Source of the DNA: Pseudomonas tolaasii NCPPB 2192
Lineage (GTDB): Bacteria; Pseudomonadota; Gammaproteobacteria; Pseudomonadales; Pseudomonadaceae
Reading direction: 5' to 3'
Assembly: GCF_002813445.1 (NCBI RefSeq)
Contig: NZ_PHHD01000001.1
Span: forward strand, 4,836,001-4,900,000
DNA: 64,000 nt
Under the pieces are notes generated by a model. That model saw only the letters and a list, made by a program, of their open reading frames with translations, was not told the DNA's origin and searched no databases. A program made the position numbers and the translations under genes. Below, piece after piece: positions 36,056 through 44,319 of the stretch. Positions within the stretch are counted from its first letter, which is position 1. Each line of letters opens with the position of its first letter.

Positions 36056-36952
36056 TCAGCGCAAACCGTCGGTCATGCTCGCCGCGAGCAGTTCATTGGC
36101 CAGGCGCAGGTTGCCCGGTTGGCGTGAGTGCGTCAGCCATACGCCCATTTTCAGCTGGAAGTCGCTGATGCTGACGATGGCCAGGTCTTCTGCGTGCGTG
36201 ATGCCTGGCAGCAGTTTGGCGGGTATCAGCCCCAGGCCCATGCCCGCCGCCACCATGCGCATCTGCACCGACGCCCCATGGGTGTCCACCGCCAGTTTCA
36301 GTGGGTGCCCCTGGCCGCCCATCGCGGCTTCCAGCGCCGCGCGATAACCGCAACCCTTGGGGTTCAGCACCCACTCACAGGCCGCCAGCCGGCTGATCGC
36401 GATGGGTGCGCTGACCAGCGGGTGGCGTTTGCTCTGTACCACCAGAATGTCGAGGGTCGTGATCAGTTCGGAGGCGAGGGTAACGGACGGGCTGGTGGCC
36501 GCCGGCAGCATCAGCGTGGCGGCATCGAGCTCGCCCAGCAGCATGCGTCGCTCCAGTTCGGAGCTCCAGTCAGTGACGATTTGCAATTCCAGGCCGGGCA
36601 ATTGCGCACGCATGCGTGTCACCACGTCAAACACCACCGCGTCGGCAACAATTTGGGTGAGCCCCACGCGAAACCGGCCGCTGGGCAGGGCGTCCTGCCT
36701 GGGAATGTTCAACAGGTGCTCGGCGTCCTTGAGCAATTCCACGGCTTTTTCATAAATACGCTGGCCCAGGGCATTGGGTAAAGGCGGCCGCGTGCTGCGG
36801 TCAAACAGCGCTTCACCGAGGGTTTCTTCCAGGTGCTGAATGCGCCGCGACACCGCGGACTGAGTCAGGCACAGGGTATCGGCGGCCTTGGTCAGCGAGG
36901 CGCTTTCAACGACGGTGACAAACGCCTTCAAGTCTTGAAATAGCATGCGCAT
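36056..36952 (-). CDS. LysR-family regulator divergent from tautomerase
   Basis: 298 aa with HTH LKAFVTVVESASLTKAADTL and CLTQSAVSRRIQHLEETLG, and a C-terminal effector domain (GRFRVGLTQIVADAVVFDVV). It faces the tautomerase gene across 110 bp and is the likely regulator of that gene. It may also control the nearby reverse-strand catabolic operon (37503-40330). Confidence 0.88.
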   Translation of the reverse strand: MRMLFQDLKAFVTVVESASLTKAADTLCLTQSAVSRRIQHLEETLGEALFDRSTRPPLPNALGQRIYEKAVELLKDAEHLLNIPRQDALPSGRFRVGLTQIVADAVVFDVVTRMRAQLPGLELQIVTDWSSELERRMLLGELDAATLMLPAATSPSVTLASELITTLDILVVQSKRHPLVSAPIAISRLAACEWVLNPKGCGYRAALEAAMGGQGHPLKLAVDTHGASVQMRMVAAGMGLGLIPAKLLPGITHAEDLAIVSISDFQLKMGVWLTHSRQPGNLRLANELLAASMTDGLR

Positions 36953-37062
36953 TACTCATCATTATTTAGAAAATTATGCGCTTGATGAATCTTTGCGTCG
37001 AGACTAGCGTTACATCACCGGCCGCCGCGTGGATTGGCCACTGACCCTCCAAGGATTTCACC

Positions 37063-37455
37063 ATGCCTTTAGTTCGAATCGATCTTTCTGCCGACACCTC
37101 GGTTGAAACCGCCGCCGCCATCGGCGACGTGGTGTACAACGCGATGACCGCCGTGGCCAATGTGCCGGAGCACGACAAATTCCAGATCATCAACCGCCAT
37201 GCCAAGGACGAGTTGGTGTACCCGGCGGCGGGTTATCTGGGTGTCTCCTACACGCCGAAAATCGTATTCATTCAGGTGACCTGGAACGCCGGGCGCAGCA
37301 TCGAGGTGAAAAAGGCGTTCTACAAATTCATCGCCGACGGCATTCACGCCAAGACCGGACTGCGCAAGGAAGATGTGTGGATCAGCCTGGTGGACGTGAA
37401 ACGCGAAGACTGGTCGTTCGGTAACGGTGAAATGCAGTACGCGCCCACCGAGTGA
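37063..37455 (+). CDS. tautomerase family protein (4-OT/MSAD-like)
   Basis: 130 aa. The mature N-terminus would be Pro1 (MPLVRIDLSADTSVE), the catalytic base of the tautomerase superfamily, and AAGGATTTCACC precedes the ATG. At 130 aa it is the long, two beta-alpha-beta unit form like malonate semialdehyde decarboxylase or PF14552 proteins. A role in keto-enol conversion of a ring-cleavage or dicarboxylate intermediate fits the neighbours. Confidence 0.85.
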   Translation: MPLVRIDLSADTSVETAAAIGDVVYNAMTAVANVPEHDKFQIINRHAKDELVYPAAGYLGVSYTPKIVFIQVTWNAGRSIEVKKAFYKFIADGIHAKTGLRKEDVWISLVDVKREDWSFGNGEMQYAPTE

Positions 37456-37470
37456 CACACCTTGCGAGAA

Positions 37471-37504
37471 AAGGGGCGACTCATGACTGAGTCGCCCCTT
37501 TTTT
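37471..37504. terminator. strong hairpin terminator between convergent genes
   Basis: AAGGGGCGACTCA-TGAC-TGAGTCGCCCCTT, a perfect 13-bp stem followed by T4 and preceded by an A-run, so it works on both strands. It serves the tautomerase gene and abuts the stop of the isochorismatase-like gene. Confidence 0.92.
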
Positions 37505-38108
37505 ATTTTGCGTTCAAGGCTTCAAGGAACTGTGTGTGTTTCAGCGTTTGGGAGAACATCGGCAGCGTGAAGTTTTCAGCGGCGTGTTGCTGTTCATCGC
37601 TGAACGTAGCCGTGCAATCGGTGAGGGTCACCACGTCGTAGCCTTTTTCATAGCCTGAGCGCACCGTGCCTTCGACGCAGCAGTTGGTCAAAAAGCCTGC
37701 CACCACGAGGTTCTGGATGCCGTTGTTGCGCAGCACCAGGTCCAGGCCGGTGCTGGCGAACGCGTCGAGCCCGCGCTTGCCTTCGATCACGATGTCGCCG
37801 GGGCCACGGGGCAGGGCGTCAGTGATCGCCGCGCCCCAGGAGCCGGCGCGAAATGCGCCAGCGTCGGCCACGCCCTTGAGAATGCCGTAGGAGCGGGTGG
37901 TCAGTTCGGGGTAGCCGTCGGCGAAGTGGATCGGCATATGAATGATGGTCACGCCGAGTGCGCGTGCCTGTTCCAGAGTGGCAGCGGTGTTGGCGAGCAT
38001 GTTGGAGCTTGTCATCACGTCCTTGACGGCATCATGGAACACGCCGCCTTCGGTGGTGAAGTCATTCTGGTATTCGATCAAGACAATCGCAGTGTTGTGC
38101 GCGTGCAT
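37503..38108 (-). CDS. isochorismatase-family cysteine hydrolase
   Basis: 201 aa. The triad is Asp16 in LIEYQNDF, Lys111 in IEGKRGLDAF and Cys144 in TNCCVEGT. GGAGAGCTACC precedes the ATG. Members hydrolyse amides (nicotinamide, N-carbamoylsarcosine) or vinyl ethers. It is the last gene of the four-gene operon 40330 to 37503 and probably removes an amide or carbamoyl group from a catabolic intermediate. Confidence 0.88.
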   Translation of the reverse strand: MHAHNTAIVLIEYQNDFTTEGGVFHDAVKDVMTSSNMLANTAATLEQARALGVTIIHMPIHFADGYPELTTRSYGILKGVADAGAFRAGSWGAAITDALPRGPGDIVIEGKRGLDAFASTGLDLVLRNNGIQNLVVAGFLTNCCVEGTVRSGYEKGYDVVTLTDCTATFSDEQQHAAENFTLPMFSQTLKHTQFLEALNAK

Positions 38109-38129
38109 GGTAGCTCTCCTAAACGTGGG

Positions 38130-38420
38130 TTATGCAGGGCTGCTTTCAACCAGGGCGACGCGGTAGGTCGCACCTTTGAAGCGATGTGCGGCGGCGGCCT
38201 GATACGCCGGGCTGTCGTACCAGGCACGGGCGGCTGCTGGGGTGGGAAACTCCAGGATCACCATGCCTTCTGCCTGCGCACCTTCCAGCGCGAATGGCGC
38301 GCCCTTGGCCAGCAGCTTGACGGGGTGGCCGGCAAAGGAGTCGCCCACCTGGCTCTGGTAGCGATCCAGCTCCGCCTGGTCGTGGGTGTGTTCCTTGGTA
38401 AACACGATAAACGTCGGCAT
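38130..38420 (-). CDS. DUF1330 family protein
   Basis: 96 aa ferredoxin-like fold protein with the DUF1330 hallmarks: VFTKEHTHDQAELDRYQSQV at the start and FPTPAAARAWYDSPAYQAA before a basic HRFKGATYR stretch. It starts 1 nt after the aldo-keto reductase stop. Function unknown; the fold resembles monooxygenase-like dimers that act on small organics. Confidence 0.85.
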   Translation of the reverse strand: MPTFIVFTKEHTHDQAELDRYQSQVGDSFAGHPVKLLAKGAPFALEGAQAEGMVILEFPTPAAARAWYDSPAYQAAAAHRFKGATYRVALVESSPA

Positions 38421-38421
38421 A

Positions 38422-39417
38422 TCAGTGGCTGTCCGGGGTGGGCGCGTTGGCGGCGATAAAGCCCTGGGCTTTCATGGCCTGCCAGAACGCTGGAGGAATA
38501 ATAGCCTTGATTGCCTGGGTGTCTTCGGTAATGCGCGAAGGCCTGCTGGCGCCGGGAATGACGGCAGCCACCAGCGGGTTGGCCAGCGAAAATTGCAGGG
38601 CGGCGGCCTTGATGTCGACGTGATGCAATTGGGCGAGGGCGTGGATTTTCGCAACCTTGTCGAGCATCGCGGCGGAGGCCGGTTGGTACTCGAAATGTTT
38701 ACCACCCACCAGCACGCCTGAGCTGTACGGGCCGCCGGCAACAAACTCGGCGCCCTGGGCCTGGGCTTTGCTGAACAGGCGTTGCAGCGGCTGCTCATGA
38801 TCCAGCAGTGTGTGACGACCGGCGAGCAGGAAACCATCCGGCTGAAACTCTTCCAGATCCAGCAACAGCTCGCAGGGTTCGACCCGGTTCACGCCCAGGC
38901 CCCACGCCTTGATCACACCTTCTTCCTTCAGGCGAGTCAGCGCCTTGAATGCGCCTTTGCGGGCAACGGCGAAGTGGTCGATCCACTCGTCGCCGTGGGT
39001 ATCCTGGGCCACGTCGTGCACAAACACGATGTCCAGGCGGTCGGTGCCCAGGCGCTGCAGGCTGCTTTCGATGGAGCGCAAGGTGGCGTCGGCGGAGTAG
39101 TCGCTGAGCATCTTGTTCGGGTTGCCCTGACTGAACGGACCCGAGCCCGGTGCAGTGTGGAGTTCATCGGACACCAGGCGCCCCACCTTGGTGGACAGCG
39201 TGTAGGCGTCCCGAGGGTGGTGAGCCAGGGCTTTGCCCAGCCGGGTCTCGGACAAACCGGCGCCATACAGGGGGGCAGTGTCAAAGAAACGAATGCCCTG
39301 GTCCCACGCGGCGGCAACGGTGGCAGCGGCTTCATCCTCGTCGAGGGTGCGAAACATGTTGCCCAACGGCGCGGTACCGAAGCCCAGTTGGCCGATAATA
39401 TTGTCTTTCAAGCTCAT
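38422..39417 (-). CDS. aldo/keto reductase
   Basis: 331 aa (beta/alpha)8 NADPH-dependent reductase or dehydrogenase. The ATG at 39417 follows GGAGAAAACGCA. Catalytic residues Asp46 and Tyr51 (FFDTAPLYGAGLSE) and Lys77 (LSTKVGR) are present. The sequence type resembles the AKR15/fucose dehydrogenase-pyridoxal dehydrogenase group (LGFGTAPLGNMF). Coupled in an operon with a fumarylacetoacetase-like hydrolase, so a sugar- or lactone-derived substrate such as an aldose or hydroxyketone is possible. Confidence 0.88.
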   Translation of the reverse strand: MSLKDNIIGQLGFGTAPLGNMFRTLDEDEAAATVAAAWDQGIRFFDTAPLYGAGLSETRLGKALAHHPRDAYTLSTKVGRLVSDELHTAPGSGPFSQGNPNKMLSDYSADATLRSIESSLQRLGTDRLDIVFVHDVAQDTHGDEWIDHFAVARKGAFKALTRLKEEGVIKAWGLGVNRVEPCELLLDLEEFQPDGFLLAGRHTLLDHEQPLQRLFSKAQAQGAEFVAGGPYSSGVLVGGKHFEYQPASAAMLDKVAKIHALAQLHHVDIKAAALQFSLANPLVAAVIPGASRPSRITEDTQAIKAIIPPAFWQAMKAQGFIAANAPTPDSH

Positions 39418-39445
39418 TGCGTTTTCTCCGTTATGAAAGGGATGG

Positions 39446-40330
39446 TTAGTGCTGGGCAACCCGGTTTTCCAGGGTGCCGAGGCCTTCGATGCGGATGCGC
39501 ACGCTGTCGCCGGCCTGCAGGAAACGCGGCGGGGTGAAGCCGATGCCGACGCCGACCGGCGTGCCGGTGCTGATGACATCCCCTGGTTTGAGCTCGATGC
39601 CTGCCGACAGGCATTCGATCAGCGCCGGGATGTCGAAAATCAGGTCTTTCACATTGGCTTGCTGGCGCAGCGCGCCATTCACCCAGCATTCAATCGTGGC
39701 GTCGTGAGGGTTGAATTCATCGGCGCTGACTGCCCACGGCCCCATCGGGCAGAACCCGTCGAGGGATTTGCCGAGGAACCACTGGCGGTGGTCTTTCTGC
39801 AGGTCACGGGCGGTCATGTCGTTGATGATGGTGTAGCCCCACACGTGAGCGTAGGCGTCTTCGCGGGAAATGCCCCGGCCACCTTTGCCGATGATCACGC
39901 CCAGTTCCGCTTCATAGTCCAACTGGCGGGTAACGTTGGCGTGCAACGGAATCAGCGCCTGATGGCCGATCACGGTTTGCGGGGTTTTGGTGAAGATCAC
40001 CGGGAATTCCGGGGCGATTTCCCCGTTTTTGGCACTGTGATCAAAGCCTGATTTGCTGAATTCAGCGGCATGGGCATGGTAGTTCTTGCCCACGCAAAAG
40101 ATATTTCGTACAGGCGACAGCGGCGCGAGGATCGTCGCGCCTTCAAGGGACGTGCCGTGACCCTGTGCGGCGAGCCCGGCCTTGAGTTCATCCCAGCGGG
40201 CAATGAGTTGTTCCAGGCTGCCGGAAAACGGCGTGACCAGATCCCTCAATGGCCAGTATTGCTGTTTATCCGCGTCGACAAGCACGGGCAACGATTCGCC
40301 GTCGGCATTCAAAATTTGGGTGAATTTCAT
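39446..40330 (-). CDS. fumarylacetoacetate hydrolase family protein
   Basis: 294 aa. The ATG at 40330 has GAGG 8 nt upstream. The FAH core starts at CVGKNYHAHAAE and contains the metal-binding LDYEAELGVIIGKGGRG and TARDLQKDHRQWF stretches, then the STGTPVGVGIG loop. Enzymes of this group hydrolyse C-C bonds in acylpyruvates or dehydrate 2-keto-3-deoxy-sugar acids and 2,4-diketo acids. It leads the operon with the aldo-keto reductase. Confidence 0.88.
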   Translation of the reverse strand: MKFTQILNADGESLPVLVDADKQQYWPLRDLVTPFSGSLEQLIARWDELKAGLAAQGHGTSLEGATILAPLSPVRNIFCVGKNYHAHAAEFSKSGFDHSAKNGEIAPEFPVIFTKTPQTVIGHQALIPLHANVTRQLDYEAELGVIIGKGGRGISREDAYAHVWGYTIINDMTARDLQKDHRQWFLGKSLDGFCPMGPWAVSADEFNPHDATIECWVNGALRQQANVKDLIFDIPALIECLSAGIELKPGDVISTGTPVGVGIGFTPPRFLQAGDSVRIRIEGLGTLENRVAQH

Positions 40331-40525
40331 TGCAAAACCTCGACATGGATCAGGCAACAAGGGAATCGCCTGGAGGAGGTTGAACATACATGATTGGAAA
40401 CATCTATAAAATAGAGTTTAGTTGAAATCTATTAACGCCTGACTGAAGTAAAACTGAAGTATCCGCCTGTGCGCAGGACCTGGCTGAGCTACGCTAGCTC
40501 AGGGCCAATCTATTGTTGGAGAGAC

Positions 40526-40618
40526 ATGGACAAGCGACTTGCAGGACTGTCATTTTTGCTGACGCTGGGCTGGGTAACTGCCGTCGCGTTTGTGATGTGG
40601 TTTTTCGCAAAGACATGA
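40526..40618 (+). CDS. 30-aa membrane miniprotein (putative)
   Basis: ATG at 40526 with TTGGAGAGAC before it. The peptide opens MDKRLAGLSFLLTLGW and ends in WFFAKT, forming one transmembrane helix. The ribosome site and composition are convincing, but the size makes the call provisional. Confidence 0.5.
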   Translation: MDKRLAGLSFLLTLGWVTAVAFVMWFFAKT

Positions 40619-40694
40619 GGTTGACTACTCGTCCGCCGAGAACTCCGAGCCGTCTGGGCCCATGAGGAAATGGACGGGGTCCATCCCTGGGCAT

Positions 40695-40960
40695 TTAATT
40701 GCGAAGCAAAGTCAGCAGGTCCGCGTAACCGTGTCCGCATGCGTGGCAGGCATTCCGTGCGGGAAGCCCGCGTAGATTTTGAGCGTACTGTTTTGCAGCC
40801 GGTAGCCAGAAAGAACAGCATTTGCGCGTCTGCTCCAAAATGCAGCCAAATCGACAAATGGTTACAGGTGAAGAAGGTCGAGCAGAGCATTCTTTTCATC
40901 AACTTGCCGCGACACCGTCACGGCCAGCCACAGTACTGATCACACCACTTGAATACCGTC
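40695..40960 (-). pseudogene. relic of a chloroperoxidase-type alpha/beta hydrolase
   Basis: Reverse-strand fragments of a non-haem chloroperoxidase remain. Near 40950 a DGIQVV-like N-terminus is visible, then DAQMLFFLATG, and directly after it LQNSTLKIYAGFPHGMPATHADTV, the C-terminal block. About 190 codons between the last two are missing. After ADTV one base is lost (GTTACGCG instead of the expected GTTAACGCG), so the natural ending NADLLTLLRN-stop is out of frame. Stops interrupt the N-terminal part as well. No start codon or full domain survives. Confidence 0.65.
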
Positions 40961-41058
40961 CACGCCCCTGAGCTGAGAGGGGCGAATGCACGTCGGACCG
41001 CGTTTGCGGGCTCTCAGGTTCAAGCGTTTCAACGGGCCGACATGCAGGGCTATGTTGG

Positions 41059-41457
41059 TCAAAGCGGCGCGCTATCCTCGCCATCCTCTTGAGCATCGAA
41101 CTCAGCTCTCGCGGTATCGATGTCGGAAATGTGCTGGTGCGCCCAACTGCCCAGTGCGATGACAGGCACCGTAAGTGATTGCCCAAGCGGGGTGAGTTCG
41201 TATTTCACATGGGGCGGCATCACTGCAATTACCGTTCTCTTGATCAGCCCATCGCGCTCCAGACCTCGCAGGCAAAGTGTGAGCATTCGTTGTGAAATAC
41301 CCTCAATAGCCCGTTTGATTTCGCTGAATCGCCGAGGCTCTGCTGCCAGAAACATAATGATTAAAACACTCCATTTTTCACCTATGCGAGCAAGCACCTG
41401 GCTGACCTTTTGGCAGTCCGAAGGCTCCAGTTTTTGGATGTGAGTAGTTACTTTCAT
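41059..41457 (-). CDS. HxlR-family transcriptional regulator
   Basis: 132 aa winged-helix protein with the HxlR pattern IGEKWSVLIIMFLAAEPRRFSE, IEGISQRMLTLCLRGLERDG and VKYELTPLGQSL. A single Cys (Cys15 in PSDCQKV) precedes the HTH in the position used for redox sensing by YodB, QorR and HypR-type members. It is divergent from an azoreductase gene, a classic arrangement for a quinone- or electrophile-responsive repressor. Confidence 0.88.
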   Translation of the reverse strand: MKVTTHIQKLEPSDCQKVSQVLARIGEKWSVLIIMFLAAEPRRFSEIKRAIEGISQRMLTLCLRGLERDGLIKRTVIAVMPPHVKYELTPLGQSLTVPVIALGSWAHQHISDIDTARAEFDAQEDGEDSAPL

Positions 41458-41506
41458 TGCACCTTGGTTCCCTTTATGTGCCTTATTGTAGGCATCTCAA
41501 GTGATA

Positions 41507-41522
41507 GTTACATTGTTAACTC
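41507..41522. promoter_or_regulatory. candidate HxlR operator
   Basis: AGTTACATTGTTAACT, a near-palindrome (AGTTA...TAACT) in the 97-bp divergent region between hxlR-like and azoR-like genes, about 33 bp before the azoR start. Confidence 0.4.
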
Positions 41523-41554
41523 AGGGTCACAACTTTATACCGGGGGGACCTGCA

Positions 41555-42151
41555 ATGAAACTTCTCCACATAGATTCGAGCATTCTGAAAGAACAATCGG
41601 CCAGCCGCCAATTAACAGTGGCCATCGCCAAGCATTTGATACACATAACAACAGGTATTGAGGCCATTCATTATGACCTCTGTGCTGAGCCAATCGGCCA
41701 CTTGTCCGCCGCTGAATTTCTAGCTTTTAAGGGCGTCGAGCCCGGCGACGCTGCTGCACAACGGGAAGTTGCGCGGAACACCCAGTTGCTCTGCGATTTC
41801 CTGGCAGCAGATGTAATTATCGTTGGCGCGCCGATGTACAACTTCTCTCTGCCTTCACAGCTTAAAGCGTGGCTGGATCGAATTGCAGTCGCCGGCAAGA
41901 CCTTTCATTACACCGAGAACGGAGTTGAAGGGCTGGCGAGGGGCAAGCGGGTGATCGTGGCCTCTACGCGCGGCGGTTTCTATAACAACGGGGCACTTGA
42001 CCACCAGGAAACCTATCTTCGAGGCTTCTTTGCTTTTTTGGGTATCGCCGACATCACCTTCATCAGGGCAGAAGGTTTGGCATTTGGGCCGGACAAACGC
42101 AACGCGGCAATCGAATCCGCTGTGGCGCAAATCGAGAAGTTGGTCGCTTGA
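41555..42151 (+). CDS. FMN-dependent NADH azoreductase
   Basis: 198 aa flavodoxin-like AzoR protein. Motifs: LLHIDSSILKEQSASRQL (FMN phosphate loop), GAPMYNFSLPSQLKAWLDR and STRGGFYNNG. A GGGGGGACC site precedes the ATG. Such enzymes reduce quinones and azo dyes by two electrons and protect from electrophile stress. First of three collinear genes under the divergent HxlR regulator. The 41460-42600 stretch is lower in GC than its surroundings. Confidence 0.9.
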   Translation: MKLLHIDSSILKEQSASRQLTVAIAKHLIHITTGIEAIHYDLCAEPIGHLSAAEFLAFKGVEPGDAAAQREVARNTQLLCDFLAADVIIVGAPMYNFSLPSQLKAWLDRIAVAGKTFHYTENGVEGLARGKRVIVASTRGGFYNNGALDHQETYLRGFFAFLGIADITFIRAEGLAFGPDKRNAAIESAVAQIEKLVA

Positions 42152-42188
42152 CCCAACGGACTGTTCAAATATTCAGGAGAAATATGAC

Positions 42189-42599
42189 ATGAGCAAATAC
42201 TCTTCGGTCAATCCGGCTGCACTGTCCAAAACTGAAAAAGTTCTTTATTGGGCGTTATGCATTTTTACGTCAATCGCATTTTTTACCGCGGGTCTCGCAA
42301 AATTTGCCGGGGTCCCGTCAACGGTATTGGTATTTGAGCAGATTGGTATGGGTCAATGGTTTCGCATTTTGACTGCCCTGATCGAAATTGGCGGAGCTTT
42401 CGCGCTATTGGTGCCGGTATCTGCCGGGGTGGGCGGTTTGTTACTTGCCACGACGATGCTATTTGCAACTTTGGCCCATTTATTCGTCATTGACGGCAGC
42501 CCTGTTCCCGCCATTGTACTGTTCGCCATGTCGGCAACCATTGGCTGGCTACACCGTAACCACTTCGTTACGTTGTTTATCCGCTTAAGCCGAATCTAA
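42189..42599 (+). CDS. DoxX family membrane protein
   Basis: 136 aa with four hydrophobic helices and the DoxX pattern FTAGLAKFAGVPST and IGMGQWFRILTALIEIGGAF. AGGAG precedes the ATG. DoxX proteins are membrane components linked to quinone, thiol or sulfur redox chemistry. Its place between azoreductase and pirin supports a role in quinone or oxidant stress. Confidence 0.88.
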   Translation: MSKYSSVNPAALSKTEKVLYWALCIFTSIAFFTAGLAKFAGVPSTVLVFEQIGMGQWFRILTALIEIGGAFALLVPVSAGVGGLLLATTMLFATLAHLFVIDGSPVPAIVLFAMSATIGWLHRNHFVTLFIRLSRI

Positions 42600-42614
42600 C
42601 TAGAGGATAAATGT

Positions 42615-43505
42615 ATGACTACTATTCCATCTCTCTCAGGATTTCGCGGTATTACACATCGCACACACGGGGTAAGACATGGCCCAATCACCCGCCTGAT
42701 GAGCCCTGCTGACTTGGGTGAAATCGTCAAACCATTCGTGTTTCTCGATCTGTTCGACGCAAAGCAGCCAGCTATACGAAAAATGGGCGATATGCCCATC
42801 CATCCTCATTCGGGGCTGGCTACCGTAACGGTGTTGACCGAGGGGCGCATGCGTTATGACGCTCCTGGAGCAGGCGTGGGCACGCTCACCTACGGAGGGG
42901 TCGAATGGTTGCGTGCGGGGGGCGGGGTCTGGCATGGAAAAGAACTTACGGTTGATAACGTCCCGCATATACAAGGCTTTCAGCTGTGGCTAGCGTTGCC
43001 GGCAGACCTTGAAAATGGTGAGCCCGTCTCGTGCTATATCGAATCAACAGACATGCTGCAGAAGGGCCCGGCACATGTGATTGTCGGCAATCATGAGTGC
43101 ACACAAAGCCCCGTTCCAGCTCCGGCAGGTGTCAACTACCTGCTTGTCACATTGCGTGCCGGGGAGCGCTGGACATACCAACCTCCGGCCGGCCATACCG
43201 TCGGGTGGCTCGCACTCGCGACGGGTGAGCTTGATGCTGGCGTCGTCATCGGAGCGGGGGAAATGGTCATATTCGAGAGCGGCGAACAACCTATTACGCT
43301 CGAAGCCGGCCGCGAGGGAGAAGCAGTATTTGTGCTCGGGTCAGCCGTGCCGCATCCCTATTCGCTGCACTTGGGTTATTACTCGGTTCACACGTCTGCG
43401 AAAGCCCTTGAAGCCGGAGAGAGTCGTATCGCGCAGTTGGGTGAAAAGCTAAAGGAAGCGGGAGATCGGCGCACGGCTACCGGCACTGTTCCGGTATTTC
43501 GTTGA
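42615..43505 (+). CDS. pirin family protein
   Basis: 296 aa bicupin. The N-terminal metal site shows as DMPIHPHSGLATVTVLTEG and WHGKE, and the C-terminal pirin half as GEQPITLEAGREGEAVFVLG. Bacterial pirins such as YhhW have quercetinase (quercetin 2,3-dioxygenase) activity. It ends the azoR-doxX-pirin cassette and is followed by a strong terminator. Confidence 0.9.
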   Translation: MTTIPSLSGFRGITHRTHGVRHGPITRLMSPADLGEIVKPFVFLDLFDAKQPAIRKMGDMPIHPHSGLATVTVLTEGRMRYDAPGAGVGTLTYGGVEWLRAGGGVWHGKELTVDNVPHIQGFQLWLALPADLENGEPVSCYIESTDMLQKGPAHVIVGNHECTQSPVPAPAGVNYLLVTLRAGERWTYQPPAGHTVGWLALATGELDAGVVIGAGEMVIFESGEQPITLEAGREGEAVFVLGSAVPHPYSLHLGYYSVHTSAKALEAGESRIAQLGEKLKEAGDRRTATGTVPVFR

Positions 43506-43586
43506 TGGGTACATCAACTAAGGCTCAAGCCGCGTAAGCGCCAAGCCAATTGTGGCGCAAGCTTTAAAATTGCGGAGTGAAAGCAT

Positions 43587-43622
43587 AAAGGGCTTGCATG
43601 AAGTTCATCATGCAAGCCCTTT
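43587..43622. terminator. 15-bp perfect hairpin terminator, likely bidirectional
   Basis: AAAGGGCTTGCATGA-agttca-TCATGCAAGCCCTTT, a perfect 15-bp stem. On + it closes the pirin operon, and on - it closes the tRNA-Leu transcript 8 bp downstream of that tRNA. Confidence 0.88.
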
Positions 43623-43629
43623 ATATAGA

Positions 43630-43716
43630 TGGTGCCCGAAGCCGGAATCGAACCGGCACGCCCTTACGAGCGGGGGATTTTAAGTCCCATGCGTCTACCA
43701 GTTTCGCCATTCGGGC
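43630..43716 (-). tRNA. tRNA-Leu (UAA)
   Basis: 87-nt class II tRNA on the reverse strand: acceptor GCCCGAA/TTCGGGC, D-arm with GGTAGACGC, anticodon loop CTTAAAA (anticodon TAA), variable arm CCGCTCGTAAGGGCG region, T-loop GGTTCGATTCC and encoded CCA. Confidence 0.97.
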
Positions 43717-43741
43717 GGTAGCGCGGTGCAGCAGGGTTGGG

Positions 43742-43770
43742 AATATATAGACCCAGGCGCCGGGATGCAA
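43742..43770 (-). promoter_or_regulatory. promoter of tRNA-Leu
   Basis: On the reverse strand TTGCAT, a 17-bp spacer and TATATT lie 25 bp before the tRNA 5' end. Confidence 0.7.
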
Positions 43771-43945
43771 GGTTAAAGCCTGGGTTTCTCACGCCAGCTG
43801 CGCGCCTAAAAAGCTTGTCAGATCAGTGATCTACACAGCAAACCTGGCGCGACCGTGAGGTTGTCCCCCTTTGTAAAACGCTCCTGTCAGAAACTGACAC
43901 CCCTCGGGATTAGAGTGGGTTTTCACTTTCCGACCAGGACTCTTT

Positions 43946-44311
43946 ATGAAATTCGCCTCCGTTCGCCTCGTCACCCAACAGTTTGAGCAACTCGTGCAGT
44001 TCTACAAAAACCTTTCCGGCATAGAGCCGCGACAGCTTGCGCCGGGCTTCGCCGAGCTTCACTTCGAGGGCGTCGTGTTAGCGATCAGTGATGAGGCACT
44101 GATTCGTCTGTATAACAACGGCTTGGCCGTTGCGGCCAGTAACCGTTCGGCGATTCTGGAGTTTCAAGTGCCGGAAGTTGAGGCTGTGTTGCGGCGGTTC
44201 AGCAGCGCGGAGGTGGTGATGCCCGTGACGAAAATGCCGTGGGGCAATACGTCCGCGCTGCTGAGCGATCCCGATGGGAACCTGGTTAATCTGTTTTCAA
44301 AGCCTGAATAA
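43946..44311 (+). CDS. VOC (glyoxalase/bleomycin-resistance) family protein
   Basis: 121 aa with paired beta-alpha-beta-beta-beta modules: FASVRLVTQQFEQLVQFYKN and the closing SALLSDPDGNLVNLF. AGGA precedes the ATG. Members include glyoxalases, antibiotic-binding proteins and dioxygenases. The usual metal His is not evident in the first strand, so it may be non-catalytic. Monocistronic. Confidence 0.85.
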   Translation: MKFASVRLVTQQFEQLVQFYKNLSGIEPRQLAPGFAELHFEGVVLAISDEALIRLYNNGLAVAASNRSAILEFQVPEVEAVLRRFSSAEVVMPVTKMPWGNTSALLSDPDGNLVNLFSKPE

Positions 44312-44319
44312 GACGGCCA

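Noticed and set aside
40510..40902. 130-codon reverse frame as an intact protein
   Set aside because: The frame mixes pieces of two readings. The recognisable residues are those of a broken chloroperoxidase, so I annotated a pseudogene.
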